Shown one piece after another: positions 9,444 to 19,013 of a stretch of 64,000 nucleotides of DNA. The DNA is from Bacillus mycoides. GTDB lineage: Bacteria; Bacillota; Bacilli; Bacillales; Bacillaceae_G. The notes under the pieces are model-generated. The model was not told where the DNA came from and ran no database searches. It saw only the letters and a program-made list of their open reading frames with translations. The stretch lies in the NCBI RefSeq assembly GCF_018742245.1, contig NZ_CP036132.1:3281001-3345000 (forward strand), read 5' to 3'. Within the stretch, counting starts at the first letter, position 1; each line of letters begins with the position of its first letter. A program made the position numbers and the translations under genes.

Positions 9444-9692
9444 TTATATGTATAAAAACACTCCTACTGTTATAATAACGAGCACTGGAATACCGAAGAT
9501 AAATTTACTTTTATGTGTCTTATGATGAAACATATACATACCAATCCAAGCTCCAACCGCTCCTCCAGCTGCAGCTGATAAAAACAACGTACTTTCTGGC
9601 GTTCTCCACTGCTTTTTCTTTGCTTTTCGCTTATCAAGCCCCATCATGCTAAATGCTATAACGTTGATAACAATAAAATAAATCCATTTCAT
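9444..9692 (-). CDS. DUF1294 family small membrane protein
   Basis: An 82-residue protein with three hydrophobic segments. The first is followed by the family signature MGLDKRKAKKKQWRTPE (about residues 17-33), then a glycine-rich AAAGGAVGAWIGMYMFHHKT segment. This matches DUF1294, a widespread membrane family of unknown function. It has no obvious operon partner. Confidence 0.8.
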   Translation of the reverse strand: MKWIYFIVINVIAFSMMGLDKRKAKKKQWRTPESTLFLSAAAGGAVGAWIGMYMFHHKTHKSKFIFGIPVLVIITVGVFLYI

Positions 9693-9805
9693 TTCTTTCT
9701 CTCCCTTAAAAAATTCGCTTTATGTTAACACGAAAATAAGGTGTGCACAAATAAAAATGGCTATAGGTAAAAAAAAATTTAGCCTACAACCATCATTGTA
9801 ATACC

Positions 9806-11182
9806 TTATACTTTATTTCTAATCTTACTATGTTTTTTCGCGTATATAAAATAAATAAAAATACCTACAATAACCCAAATTGCAAAACTGATTAAAGTGG
9901 TTTTAGAAAGATTTAATGCTAAATATAAACAACTTACTATCGCAAGTATAGGTAAGAATGGAACTAACGGAGCACGGAACGGTCTTTTCAAATTAGGATG
10001 TGTCTTCCTTAATACAATTACAGCTATAGATACAAATATGAAAGCTGTTATCGTTCCCACATTCACTAAATTTGCCAACAAATTCAAGTCCAACAAACCT
10101 GCTAATACAGCCGCAAGAATACCCGTAATCCATGTATTAAAAAATGGTGTTTGATAACGTTTATGAACACTCGAAAATCTTTTTGGTAACAATCCATCTC
10201 GGCTCATCGAGTATGATACTCGAACAAATGCGAACATAGCAACTAACAGAACTGTTGTTAAACCAGCTATCGCTCCAACTGATAATAGACCAGCAATTCT
10301 ATCCTCTCCTACAATACGCAGTGCATATGCTACTGGATCAGCTACATTCAGATCCGTAAATGGAACCATTCCAGTTAACACGAATGAAACACCAACATAA
10401 AGAATTGTACAAATGCATAAAGAGACAAGTAATCCAATTGGAACGTTACGTTGTGGGCGTTTCACTTCCTCTGCTGCTGTTGCAACTGCATCGAAACCTA
10501 AAAAGGCAAAAAATACAGTAGCAGCTCCTCCAATAACACCATGGTATCCAAAAGGAAGAAACGGCTGCCAATTCTCTGGCTTTACATATTTTGCTCCTAC
10601 AATAATAAATACTAAAATAACAGCCAGTTTGATAATAACCATTATATTATTTATACGTGCACTTTCTTTCACACCACGACTTAGTAAAAATGTAACAACT
10701 AAAATAATAATAACCGCTGGCAAGTCGATAATCCCGCCATTCCCCATCCCTGGTGCAGAAGCAACGATTGCCGGAATATGAATATTAAACCCTAGTAGCA
10801 ATGACTGAAAATAAGCTGACCATCCCGCCGCCACCGCAGAAGTAGCTAATAAGTACTCTAACATAACACACCAGCCAACTATAAAAGCAAAAATCTCACC
10901 TAATGTCATATACGTATACGAATACACACTTCCTGAGACCGGGACTGTAGATGCAAATTCAGCATAACAAAAAGCTACACAAGCACATACAATTGCAGCT
11001 AACATGAAAGATAATACAATTGCTGGACCAGCATGTTTCGCTGCTACAATACCTGTTAATACGAAAATGCCTGTACCAATAATTGCTCCAATTCCTAAAA
11101 GCGTTAAATCAATTGCTCCTAAAGTTTGCTGTAACACGTTTTTCTTTTCTTCATTCATTGCTTTCTTTATAAATAAACTCAT
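9806..11182 (-). CDS. APC superfamily amino acid permease
   Basis: Twelve-segment secondary transporter for amino acids, 458 residues. Residues about 21-40 contain the APC signature LTLLGIGAIIGTGIFVLTG, and the segment GFDAVATAAEEVKRPQRNVP is typical of the cationic amino acid transporter (YfnA/CAT) clade. The ATG at 11182 has AAAGAGGT 8 nt upstream; an in-frame TTG at 11203 is less likely. Upstream lies a TTGACA promoter and a striking 17-bp hairpin at the predicted transcription start. Lysine, arginine or branched-chain substrates are all possible. Confidence 0.88.
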   Translation of the reverse strand: MSLFIKKAMNEEKKNVLQQTLGAIDLTLLGIGAIIGTGIFVLTGIVAAKHAGPAIVLSFMLAAIVCACVAFCYAEFASTVPVSGSVYSYTYMTLGEIFAFIVGWCVMLEYLLATSAVAAGWSAYFQSLLLGFNIHIPAIVASAPGMGNGGIIDLPAVIIILVVTFLLSRGVKESARINNIMVIIKLAVILVFIIVGAKYVKPENWQPFLPFGYHGVIGGAATVFFAFLGFDAVATAAEEVKRPQRNVPIGLLVSLCICTILYVGVSFVLTGMVPFTDLNVADPVAYALRIVGEDRIAGLLSVGAIAGLTTVLLVAMFAFVRVSYSMSRDGLLPKRFSSVHKRYQTPFFNTWITGILAAVLAGLLDLNLLANLVNVGTITAFIFVSIAVIVLRKTHPNLKRPFRAPLVPFLPILAIVSCLYLALNLSKTTLISFAIWVIVGIFIYFIYAKKHSKIRNKV

Positions 11183-11320
11183 TCGTAGAAACCTCTTTTT
11201 CAAAATTATCCCTTACTCATTACAATCTTTATTACTGTTGCTATTACACATTAATAATATTCATACTTTACTTTCACTCCCTATATAAACTCCACAAATT
11301 ACATGCCTAAAAATCAGAAA

Positions 11321-11374
11321 AATCAATCTTCTAAAAATACACTTGTTAACAAGCATGTTTTTAGAAGATTGATT
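11321..11374 (-). promoter_or_regulatory. Large hairpin at the 5' end of the permease leader
   Basis: Perfect 17-bp arms (11321-11337 and 11358-11374) enclose a loop that holds a second palindrome, CTTGTTAACAAG. The predicted transcription start (about 11370) falls in the first arm, and a T-rich stretch follows on the minus strand. It could be an attenuator, a 5' stabilising stem or a DNA operator. Confidence 0.6.
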
Positions 11375-11376
11375 GA

Positions 11377-11405
11377 ATTTATCACACGATTAATTATATT
11401 GTCAA
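11377..11405 (-). promoter_or_regulatory. Sigma-A promoter for the amino acid permease
   Basis: On the minus strand TTGACA (11405-11400) is followed after 17 bp by ATAAAT (11382-11377). The -35 region lies in a palindrome (TAATTATATTG...CAATATAATTA, 11391-11416), which could itself be an operator. Confidence 0.6.
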
Positions 11406-11672
11406 CAATATAATTAATTCACCCACATCGAATAATTATAAATAAAATAGTATTCCAAAATATACGATACCACTTGAAAACACTGTTAATTACCATTTCA
11501 ATACATTTTATATTATTTCAGAATTCATCTTTATACATCGGACTCAATGAAATCCCCATATACAAACAAGATAAAACCAGTCGATTCGTTATATAGAAAT
11601 AATTACTCATCTTGTTAGACCGATTAACTTCCCTACAAATTGCAAACAGTATTTTCACCTAAGACAATAAAA
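11406..11672. other. AT-rich intergenic stretch with no recognisable gene
   Basis: Between the permease promoter and the terminator at 11673 I see no open frame with a ribosome-binding site, no repeat and no RNA gene. Confidence 0.5.
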
Positions 11673-11698
11673 AAAGCGCAGATGTTCATCTGCGCTTT
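11673..11698 (-). terminator. Terminator of the VWA/tubulin-like operon
   Basis: AAAGCGCAGATG pairs with CATCTGCGCTTT around a 2-nt loop, followed on the minus strand by a long T-run. It directly follows the 46-residue ORF. Confidence 0.85.
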
Positions 11699-11837
11699 AT
11701 TCTTCCGCTTCAATTTCTGTACTATTATTATCGATATGTTCCTTTTGAGCTTCTTCTTGCAGCTCTGCTGAAATCATCGCATGATAAATTTCTGGATATA
11801 ATCCAAATATTTGATATACACTTCCTAAAAACGGCAT
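11697..11837 (-). CDS. Small hypothetical protein, last gene of the tubulin-like operon
   Basis: A 46-residue ORF beginning MPFLGSVYQIFGLYPEIYHA and ending in an acidic tail. The ATG has GAGGG 6 nt upstream and starts 57 bp after the tubulin-like stop codon. The strong terminator follows directly, so it is probably the third gene of that transcript. I do not recognise the family. The N-terminal half could form an amphipathic helix and the C-terminal half is highly acidic; it may be an accessory of the tubulin-like protein, but that is only inferred from position. Confidence 0.6.
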   Translation of the reverse strand: MPFLGSVYQIFGLYPEIYHAMISAELQEEAQKEHIDNNSTEIEAEE

Positions 11838-11894
11838 CGGAATCCCTCATTTCTAAAGTTGTATTGCCATTCTTAAGGATTCCCTTTTCACTCA

Positions 11895-14800
11895 TTATAC
11901 ATTCGTTTTTGGCACTTCTTCTTCATCGGGAACATGTAATACATTTTGCCATTTTTTATAAGGCGCACTATTTGGATCCACATACCCTTTCGCATACGAA
12001 CGATCCCACAATTGTTTCATAAACATCTCTTTTTCTTTCTTTGCAACCATATCTGCACCTGTTCCGTAATAGTTTTGGAAATACAACTCAATTTCATCAA
12101 GGAATAGCCTTAACAAATCGTCAGATGTTTCTTCTAACGTCGGGTCATATTTTGCCTCACGATCATACATTAAAATCATATCTAAAATATTATGGACATG
12201 CTCTTTACGAAGCCATCTAATATCTTGAGCACCTAATACAAATGCATGTGTATATAAATGTCCACCTTGTATCATTGCCTTTTCTTGCTCTTCTTCAAAC
12301 CTGGACAAGATATTTTCATAAATAAACGGATTATGAAGCAATGCTCTGTGCAACTTATAACTTTCGCTTGAAATATTTTTCCCCATCGACTGGATTAAAA
12401 AGCTACGGCCGACACCGTTATATTGATACACGAATTGCCCATCAACAGCAACTAAGCTAATCCAGCGATACATATACGCGTATAGAAGAGCACGATTACA
12501 TTTATCGTAATCTAACTTCGTTTGCGTTGCATTCAAGTCTGGCATAAAGGCTGGTAAGTGCCAATATTTATCTAAATGCGGCGTCAAACTAGATTTTTTA
12601 CTATTTAATTTGTTCACGCGGCGATAATACGATTGAAAATAATCACCTTTATCGTTCATAAAACCATTCGCAATATGTCCAGATGAAAGCTTAGGAAAAT
12701 CTTGTAGCGATAATCCGTAATGAGCACGATAACAAATCACTTCAAATGGTGAAAACGCCTCGTTTACCGTATCTTTTTCTTTAAACATTTCTTGCAATAA
12801 CTCTTCTTGCAATTCTTGTTTTAAAGAAGGATGTACGCCCCAATATTGTAACTCTCTATGATGAGAAACTTTCGGAACGAACGGACTTGCTAAATGGAAA
12901 AGATCTTCAATTTTTTCACGAACGTATTCATCACGATCACGTTTCTTGAAATCTGCTTCTTTTCGCAATGCTTCAACGATATTAAGCTCTAGTTTGTCAC
13001 GATAGCGCACTTGAAGTTCGTCATAACAATAACTCAATATATGTTCACGATAGAAGTCTTCCACCTTTTTCGACTGAATTTCTTCGGCTTTTGCATCACG
13101 ACAATATTCCCCGTACAAGCTCATATAAATTTCAGCCGATATATCTTTCGGTAATACACCTAAATTTAAATGTTGCTGCATATCTTGCCAAATCTTTTCT
13201 TGCAATTTCTCTTCAGCTAATACATATACATTCGTCGGGTTCGTTTTCCCCTCAAATTCCTTGCTTCGCTTTTGGATTTCAAACAATAAATTTTCACGTG
13301 TTTCGTGTAAATTATCAAAGAATCTTTCCCAATATTGGATCATTTTATCAACTGCTTGGTATAGCGATTGATACACGAGTTCTAACAACATTTCTTTACG
13401 ATACTCACTTAATTTGTGCACATATTGCGTTACGATATCTTCAAATTCTTTTTTGAACAAACGTTGCTGATTATAAAACATTTTCCCGACCCAGCCTTGT
13501 TGCTGAGCAATTTCAACGCGGCGAACAGCCGTTACCGTTCCATCAATATTACTCACATTAAATTTCTTATCGTAGTTTTGAATTAAATTACGCTTTTGTT
13601 CATTATTTTCATGCAGTCGATTCATCTTCTCTACTAACTGCTTACGAATTTCATACAGCATAAAACGTGCTGCGACAGGATGAACCGGATCCGTTTTCTT
13701 TAAAAACCATGTATTTAATTGATAAGACTGTCCTTCTGAGCCACTCGGTATAAAGCGGTCTGATTCGACCATGTCATATAAAAGTGTAGTCACATGCTCA
13801 TGTACACGGCTCGGAATCGCATAAGCATATAAACGAACCGCATGATCAACTCTCGCTACTTCACCTTTCATTTGTTCCATCATTTTCAGTTTCGCAGCCG
13901 ATATTTTACACTCATGCTGCAGGCGGTTTAATTCTTCATCTTTTTGCACTGTACGGTGTACGTAGCTTTCGACAGCATCTAAAAACAACTTAGACTTCGC
14001 AACACCGACCTTACCGCCCTCTGCCCCTTCGCGCGTCTCATTGAACATTTGTCTATAAAAAATATGGGCCTGTTCTGGACGAGTAGCAAGATGCTCTAAA
14101 TCTTCTAAATAACTTTTCCCGCGCTCTGGCTTTTCACGCTGCATACCGCGCTTTACATCTTGATCATATCTTTGCTTCTTCTCTTGAAACAGTTGATCTA
14201 AATGAAGCCAAGATTCATCTAAACCTTGCACCGCCCATTTTAAAGCACAGTATTTCAAAACGTGCTCATACGGATAAATGAGCTTCGCCGTTCCTGCTCC
14301 GCAATATCTCCCTTTCCCACTCGATTCTGCCAATTGCTGAATTTGATTATCTTCTTGCGCAAAATGATTTGCAGACATTGGACTGAATAACTGTAAATAA
14401 ATCGTATTTGCCATTTGCTCCATATAATCTGATAAATTGTGCAAATGGTGCCCATGTAAATTTTCATAATCATATAAGAAACAATAATTGTACGGCAAAT
14501 GATGCTGCTTTATCGTATGATTTGTTCTTCCATCTTCATCCACTTGATCAGGACGATATTCTAATTCAATCGTTACGCCGCCTCGTTTTGATAATTCACC
14601 AGTCGACCCGAGCGTAATAGCGTGCAACTCTTTTAACGATGCGTAACCATTCGCTTGCACAGTTTCAAACTCTTTCGCACTAACCGTTCTCGTCTTAACT
14701 AAAACATCTGGCATTAAAAACGCACCGCGAATTAAAATGTTGTGATGCTGCAATTTTTTCCGGAGCATTTCACGCAAATATAATGCGATTTGTAAAAACA

Positions 14801-15257
14801 TCCCTGAGCCTGTTCCGCCAGCTAGTGATGTTACAATAATGACACGTACACCATATTCCGTCTGATCACTTGTAACTGGAAAAATCTTCTCGATTTCTTG
14901 CCAAAACGATGTGAGTTTATCTTCTTTCATCGCTGCACGCAACGCTAAACGAGAAATGACACGTAACTGTCCGGCCCCTTCTGTTAACGGTTTATCCAGT
15001 ATAGTCGGATCCATTGGAAACCACTCTGGAATCGTTGGATCTCCCGCAATATACTCTCTCGGTGTTTTACTCGAGCTCGTTTGCGTCTTAAACTTCCGAA
15101 TATGATCAAATTTACTCAATGTATTCACATCTGTATCAAATACATGCATCGCTACCTTTTTACGACGCTCCTCAGGTAATCTTTCATATATTTGATGTGT
15201 GACAGTACTACCGATTCCACCTAAGCCAATTAAAATTGTTGGAACTTGTAATGTCAT
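11895..15257 (-). CDS. Tubulin/FtsZ-like GTPase-domain protein
   Basis: Large cytoplasmic protein (about 1120 residues) with an N-terminal tubulin-like domain. The first strand and glycine loop read LIGLGGIGST (residues 9-18), and the nucleotide signature GGTGSG occurs at about residues 147-152 within SLAGGTGSGMFLQIALYLR, as in FtsZ and tubulin. The remaining ~800 residues are charged and largely helical, far longer than FtsZ (about 380). The preferred ATG at 15257 has GGAAGGTGG 5 nt upstream; the GTG at 15266 overlaps that site. The gene lies 83 bp after a VWA-domain membrane protein gene. The family resembles the FtsZ-like group proposed to form a membrane-remodelling system with VWA proteins. 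Function is not experimentally known to me. Confidence 0.85.
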   Translation of the reverse strand: MTLQVPTILIGLGGIGSTVTHQIYERLPEERRKKVAMHVFDTDVNTLSKFDHIRKFKTQTSSSKTPREYIAGDPTIPEWFPMDPTILDKPLTEGAGQLRVISRLALRAAMKEDKLTSFWQEIEKIFPVTSDQTEYGVRVIIVTSLAGGTGSGMFLQIALYLREMLRKKLQHHNILIRGAFLMPDVLVKTRTVSAKEFETVQANGYASLKELHAITLGSTGELSKRGGVTIELEYRPDQVDEDGRTNHTIKQHHLPYNYCFLYDYENLHGHHLHNLSDYMEQMANTIYLQLFSPMSANHFAQEDNQIQQLAESSGKGRYCGAGTAKLIYPYEHVLKYCALKWAVQGLDESWLHLDQLFQEKKQRYDQDVKRGMQREKPERGKSYLEDLEHLATRPEQAHIFYRQMFNETREGAEGGKVGVAKSKLFLDAVESYVHRTVQKDEELNRLQHECKISAAKLKMMEQMKGEVARVDHAVRLYAYAIPSRVHEHVTTLLYDMVESDRFIPSGSEGQSYQLNTWFLKKTDPVHPVAARFMLYEIRKQLVEKMNRLHENNEQKRNLIQNYDKKFNVSNIDGTVTAVRRVEIAQQQGWVGKMFYNQQRLFKKEFEDIVTQYVHKLSEYRKEMLLELVYQSLYQAVDKMIQYWERFFDNLHETRENLLFEIQKRSKEFEGKTNPTNVYVLAEEKLQEKIWQDMQQHLNLGVLPKDISAEIYMSLYGEYCRDAKAEEIQSKKVEDFYREHILSYCYDELQVRYRDKLELNIVEALRKEADFKKRDRDEYVREKIEDLFHLASPFVPKVSHHRELQYWGVHPSLKQELQEELLQEMFKEKDTVNEAFSPFEVICYRAHYGLSLQDFPKLSSGHIANGFMNDKGDYFQSYYRRVNKLNSKKSSLTPHLDKYWHLPAFMPDLNATQTKLDYDKCNRALLYAYMYRWISLVAVDGQFVYQYNGVGRSFLIQSMGKNISSESYKLHRALLHNPFIYENILSRFEEEQEKAMIQGGHLYTHAFVLGAQDIRWLRKEHVHNILDMILMYDREAKYDPTLEETSDDLLRLFLDEIELYFQNYYGTGADMVAKKEKEMFMKQLWDRSYAKGYVDPNSAPYKKWQNVLHVPDEEEVPKTNV

Positions 15258-15340
15258 GTGAACCACCTTCCTATTCTTGCTTGTTTGAAAAGAAGAATAA
15301 AGAGAGCCGGGCCTCCTCCGCCCCTCTTACACCCTATCTA

Positions 15341-17437
15341 CTATTCACATTCGTACCGGTAAATCTCCTTACCATATCCTCTATCAATTACTAAAAGTTC
15401 ATTTGGATACAACGTCTTATGCTCCATTCCTACCTCTTCCTCTGTTATAAACATCCCATCAATAATCATCCCAACCACTTGCGATTCTTTTGCTACAAAT
15501 ATAGATTTCGATCCTTTTTTCGCTATTAATGTTACAGATTGCACAGTCTTTCTTTCTGCTCGGAATGGAATGCCAAAATAGTGCTTCCACCATTTATTTT
15601 TAAGTAACTCTGGTTCAGATTGATAAAGCCAATCTTTCGCTACTTCTTGATCCCATTCGTAATATAGTAATGCTTTCCTATGAAATCTCGGACGAACAAT
15701 ACATCCTAAAATAATAATTCCTACTACTAAAAGTAATAAAGTGATGGGAATTACAAATTTAAAAACGAGCGCATACTTCTCAAAAAAAGGCGCATTTTCA
15801 ATGTGCAGTACGATTTTTTCCTTTACTTCTTGTAATGTTGAATCACTGATCGTGATGGTAGCCTCTACGGTGCCGGTATCTGTAAAATTGAATGTGTCGG
15901 AGTAATAAGGTCGAGGATAAACATAAACTTGACTACCATGCTGTTTTAATTCATAGTTGATCGATTGATTCGATGTGACACCAGTAGATTTTAATAGTTT
16001 CTTTACAGCCTCTTCTGTCATCGGTTTACCATTTAACTGTGGCTGTAAAATAAATGGTTTACTATTTTCTAAATTTGTTACCTTTTCTTCATAATCTTTC
16101 GTAACAGCTTGAAGTGTTAATTTGGGTTTTTCAGCTGGTTCAATCTTGAATTCTTTCGTCTGTCTATAAAATCCCTTTATATTCATATGGACTTTCCCGC
16201 GTACTAACTCTTTACCAACTTTTGTCTCGTAATAAAACACATGTCTTTTATCATCCCACTTCATCGGATACTGCTTTCCGTCTATTTCTACTTCTGCTTC
16301 GAAATAAGAAATTTGAATTGGTAATTCAGTAGGTTTCGCTTCAATAACAGCTGTCACACCTTCATACATTTTCTCAACATTTTTTCTATCCTTATCATCT
16401 TTGTCATACGTAGAAACAGTATAGTTAAGCGCTGGTTCAACAAGTACTTGTAATCCCTCTTTCTCAATGTCCTGATCCACTTCTATCGTATATGTCCCTG
16501 GCTTAATCACTTCCTGATTCGCTGTACTTACATGCACTATATTTCCGAATAATTTAGCTTCTCCTGGTGCATGTATGGAAAAAGAAGACTGCAATTGTAA
16601 CGGTTTGGAAAGTTGCATAACTTTATAATTAGACAAAGAAGGTGATTGTCGTACAAGCGTCATACGCTTTAATGGAAACGGTGTTGTAATCTCTACTCTT
16701 TTCCCTACTATTTTCGTTTTGACAATCGATTCAACAGAAGAAAATGGATCACGATTTGCAACTAATGCTGCCACTTGATTCACACTTTGTACAATACCAT
16801 CCTCACCGCTAGACGGCATGACAACTCCATTCATTTCTGTTTTCCAAATCTCTTTAAACGTATTTAACTGCTCTTTTTCTTGCTGCCCTAAATCCTCTTC
16901 CATCGTGATTAAGACTGGGTGCAAAGAGATCTTTTTAGAATCCATCTCTTTCTTAAACTGTGCTAACTTCTGTGTAATTTGTTCTTTTCCACCAACCTTA
17001 TCTTTCTCCAAATCATTAAATGCCCCGTCAGTTAATACAATAAGCCAAAATTCACGTTTCCCATCTATATCTGCTTCCTTCTTTATAGATTGCATCGCCG
17101 TTTCTACTGCGCTAAATGGAGTATTTAAATATGTTTTCCACGCGCCGATTCCATTAATTTCTGTTTGCCTTTGATCCTTTGTTAACGAAATGTTTAACGG
17201 ATCATTTGGCTTACTCATTGGAACGTAAGAAAATTTATCTTTCTCATCTAATAGCGCAACTAAACTTTGCAAGGCGTAATTGGCATACTTCCAGCGATCG
17301 TTATTTCTCATGCTGCCCGAATCATCATATACAAGTGAAACGACCCTTTCCTTTGCCTCCTCTCCTTTTGCAAAAACTGAAAAAGGTAAACATATAAATA
17401 GAAACAACATGAACGTGGCACAAATTCGAATTTTCAT
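15341..17437 (-). CDS. Exported VWA-domain protein with C-terminal membrane anchor
   Basis: A 698-residue protein with a clear signal peptide (residues 1-23, ending FSVFA), then a von Willebrand A domain with the metal-binding DDSGS (residues 38-42) and TDG (136-138) motifs. A long beta-rich ectodomain follows, with Pro/Lys-rich linkers, then one transmembrane segment (about 558-578) and a 120-residue basic C-terminal tail on the cytoplasmic side. The ATG at 17437 is chosen because it starts the signal peptide; its ribosome-binding site (AAAGGTGG) is rather distant at 12 nt. The gene immediately precedes the tubulin-like gene, so its tail could contact that protein. Function unknown. Confidence 0.8.
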   Translation of the reverse strand: MKIRICATFMLFLFICLPFSVFAKGEEAKERVVSLVYDDSGSMRNNDRWKYANYALQSLVALLDEKDKFSYVPMSKPNDPLNISLTKDQRQTEINGIGAWKTYLNTPFSAVETAMQSIKKEADIDGKREFWLIVLTDGAFNDLEKDKVGGKEQITQKLAQFKKEMDSKKISLHPVLITMEEDLGQQEKEQLNTFKEIWKTEMNGVVMPSSGEDGIVQSVNQVAALVANRDPFSSVESIVKTKIVGKRVEITTPFPLKRMTLVRQSPSLSNYKVMQLSKPLQLQSSFSIHAPGEAKLFGNIVHVSTANQEVIKPGTYTIEVDQDIEKEGLQVLVEPALNYTVSTYDKDDKDRKNVEKMYEGVTAVIEAKPTELPIQISYFEAEVEIDGKQYPMKWDDKRHVFYYETKVGKELVRGKVHMNIKGFYRQTKEFKIEPAEKPKLTLQAVTKDYEEKVTNLENSKPFILQPQLNGKPMTEEAVKKLLKSTGVTSNQSINYELKQHGSQVYVYPRPYYSDTFNFTDTGTVEATITISDSTLQEVKEKIVLHIENAPFFEKYALVFKFVIPITLLLLVVGIIILGCIVRPRFHRKALLYYEWDQEVAKDWLYQSEPELLKNKWWKHYFGIPFRAERKTVQSVTLIAKKGSKSIFVAKESQVVGMIIDGMFITEEEVGMEHKTLYPNELLVIDRGYGKEIYRYECE

Positions 17438-17682
17438 GATGAGGCTTCGCCACCTTTGTAGACAAATTCCTATGTTTAAATTTATGAGGGGAAACAAGAT
17501 ATATGACTTGTATTTTAGGACAACAGTTCACACCAATTACATTATGTAAACAAAAATGAACTACTCTCATATTTTATTTCGAGTTTTTCCTTATTATATA
17601 TCTGAAATAACGCATAGCTTTCATACTTTTCCCGCTATAAATTCCACCATTAAAGTTTGATTTTCTTTTCAATACAAAAAAT

Positions 17683-17712
17683 AAAGAGCACGCTATAATT
17701 AGCGCACTCTTT
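17683..17712 (-). terminator. Terminator of the 111-residue ORF
   Basis: An imperfect stem, AAAGAG...GCTA against TAGCG...CTCTTT, with the stop codon at its edge. It separates this gene from the VWA gene, which therefore needs its own promoter. Confidence 0.65.
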
Positions 17713-18046
17713 ACTTCTTCACATATACTTCAACAATCGGATTTTCCTTTTGATCTGCATGTAAACGTATATTCTCTTCACTTGTATTGTAAATACTAGC
17801 TAACAGCATAACCGTTAGTAAGTTAGGTATCTTCGCATCGCTTCCGTATTTTCTTTCAAGCGCCTCCTTATATTCAAAATCCAAATCTCCTTGCATATAT
17901 GTATACACTTCAAAACCATCTTTTAAATTACATACGACCGTATCAATAATATCCGCCCCTACTTGTTTCTTTATTTCCCCCCGCAATGCTTCAATAAATT
18001 CTTCCCAAGGAACTTCGTACGTCTGAAATTGGTCTGTAGATTTCAT
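17711..18046 (-). CDS. Conserved-looking hypothetical protein, 111 residues
   Basis: A soluble, acidic protein of 111 residues with no signal peptide or membrane segment. The centre contains GDLDFEYKEALERKYG and the C-terminus LLTVMLLASIYNTSEENIRL, suggesting a small mixed alpha/beta fold. A GAGGAGG ribosome-binding site lies about 6 nt before the start. It lies 75 bp after the RpiR-type regulator with no terminator between, so it may be the last gene of the kinase-regulator transcript. I do not recognise the family. Confidence 0.65.
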   Translation of the reverse strand: MKSTDQFQTYEVPWEEFIEALRGEIKKQVGADIIDTVVCNLKDGFEVYTYMQGDLDFEYKEALERKYGSDAKIPNLLTVMLLASIYNTSEENIRLHADQKENPIVEVYVKK

Positions 18047-18121
18047 TTCTCTTCCTCCTCGTTATGTATCCTGTTCGTATATTTCCCCTTTCGCGTAAGA
18101 TATACAACAGTAAAAGAAACT

Positions 18122-18988
18122 TTAATTAGTGTTTTTTTTCCCTATGAACCTTAATACAGATTCTCTTGAACGTTCAATTTCCTTAATGTTTTCATCATAA
18201 TATTTTGATGCATATGCATAGAAGATTATGTCAATAGTCAGAAATTGGGCAAATAATGAACTTGTTGCTGCACTACGAAATTGAGCCTCTGGTGCACGAA
18301 CATGATGTAAGGACATATCAACTTTATTGGTTAATCTGTTATTCCCAAATCGAGACAATCCAATTGTTTGAATACCAGATGCTTTAGCAATATCAACAAG
18401 TCGCAGTACTTCTCCAGTTTCTCCACTATTGGATATACTAAAAAACACACAATTTTTTGTTGATGCAGCAAGTGCAGTAGCCATGATATGTGCATCCTGA
18501 TATGCACTTACAATCTTTCCTAAACGTAACCATTTATGAGTAATATCTTCCGCAACAAGCCATGAAGCCCCTAATCCATAAACATAAATAACATCTGCAT
18601 TTCTCATAGCTTCAATTATTTGATTGAGAACAACTTCATCTAAATAAAGTGCTGTTTCTTGTATCGCTTGTACAGAGTTGGAAACTATTTTTTCTTTAAT
18701 AGCCGTTATTGTTTCATTTGGTTCAATGTCATAAAAACCTTTCTTCTCTGGGTATGAGAGATGCGATGATAAAGATACCTTTAACTCTGAAAAACTAGAA
18801 ATTTCAATAGAACGACAAAGCCTAGTGACCGCAGAGCTACTCGCATTAGCATGAGTAGCTAATTCATGTATAGTCATTCTAATAACTTCTTGTGGATTGG
18901 TTAAAATATATTGCGCTATTTTTCTTTCAGATTTTGGTAATTGATATAATAAACTTTCAATTTTTAATAATACATTCACTACATGCAT
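18122..18988 (-). CDS. MurR/RpiR family transcriptional regulator
   Basis: DNA-binding sugar-phosphate sensor, 288 residues. Residues 1-75 form the RpiR helix-turn-helix (signature IHELATHANASSSAVTRLCR), and residues about 110-260 form a SIS sugar isomerase-like domain (DVIYVYGLGAS, FSISNSGETGEVLRLV). It lies 25 bp downstream of a sugar kinase gene and near murQ and mupG, so it probably senses MurNAc-6-P or a related phosphosugar. The dyad in the murQ/anmK intergenic region is a candidate target. Confidence 0.88.
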   Translation of the reverse strand: MHVVNVLLKIESLLYQLPKSERKIAQYILTNPQEVIRMTIHELATHANASSSAVTRLCRSIEISSFSELKVSLSSHLSYPEKKGFYDIEPNETITAIKEKIVSNSVQAIQETALYLDEVVLNQIIEAMRNADVIYVYGLGASWLVAEDITHKWLRLGKIVSAYQDAHIMATALAASTKNCVFFSISNSGETGEVLRLVDIAKASGIQTIGLSRFGNNRLTNKVDMSLHHVRAPEAQFRSAATSSLFAQFLTIDIIFYAYASKYYDENIKEIERSRESVLRFIGKKNTN

Positions 18989-19013
18989 ATTGAATTGCCC
19001 CTTTAACTTTTAA

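Noticed and set aside
15290..15335. GC-rich sequence between the VWA and tubulin-like genes as a terminator
   Set aside because: The stem is short and bulged (GGGC/GCCC) and no T-run follows directly; read-through between the two genes is more likely.
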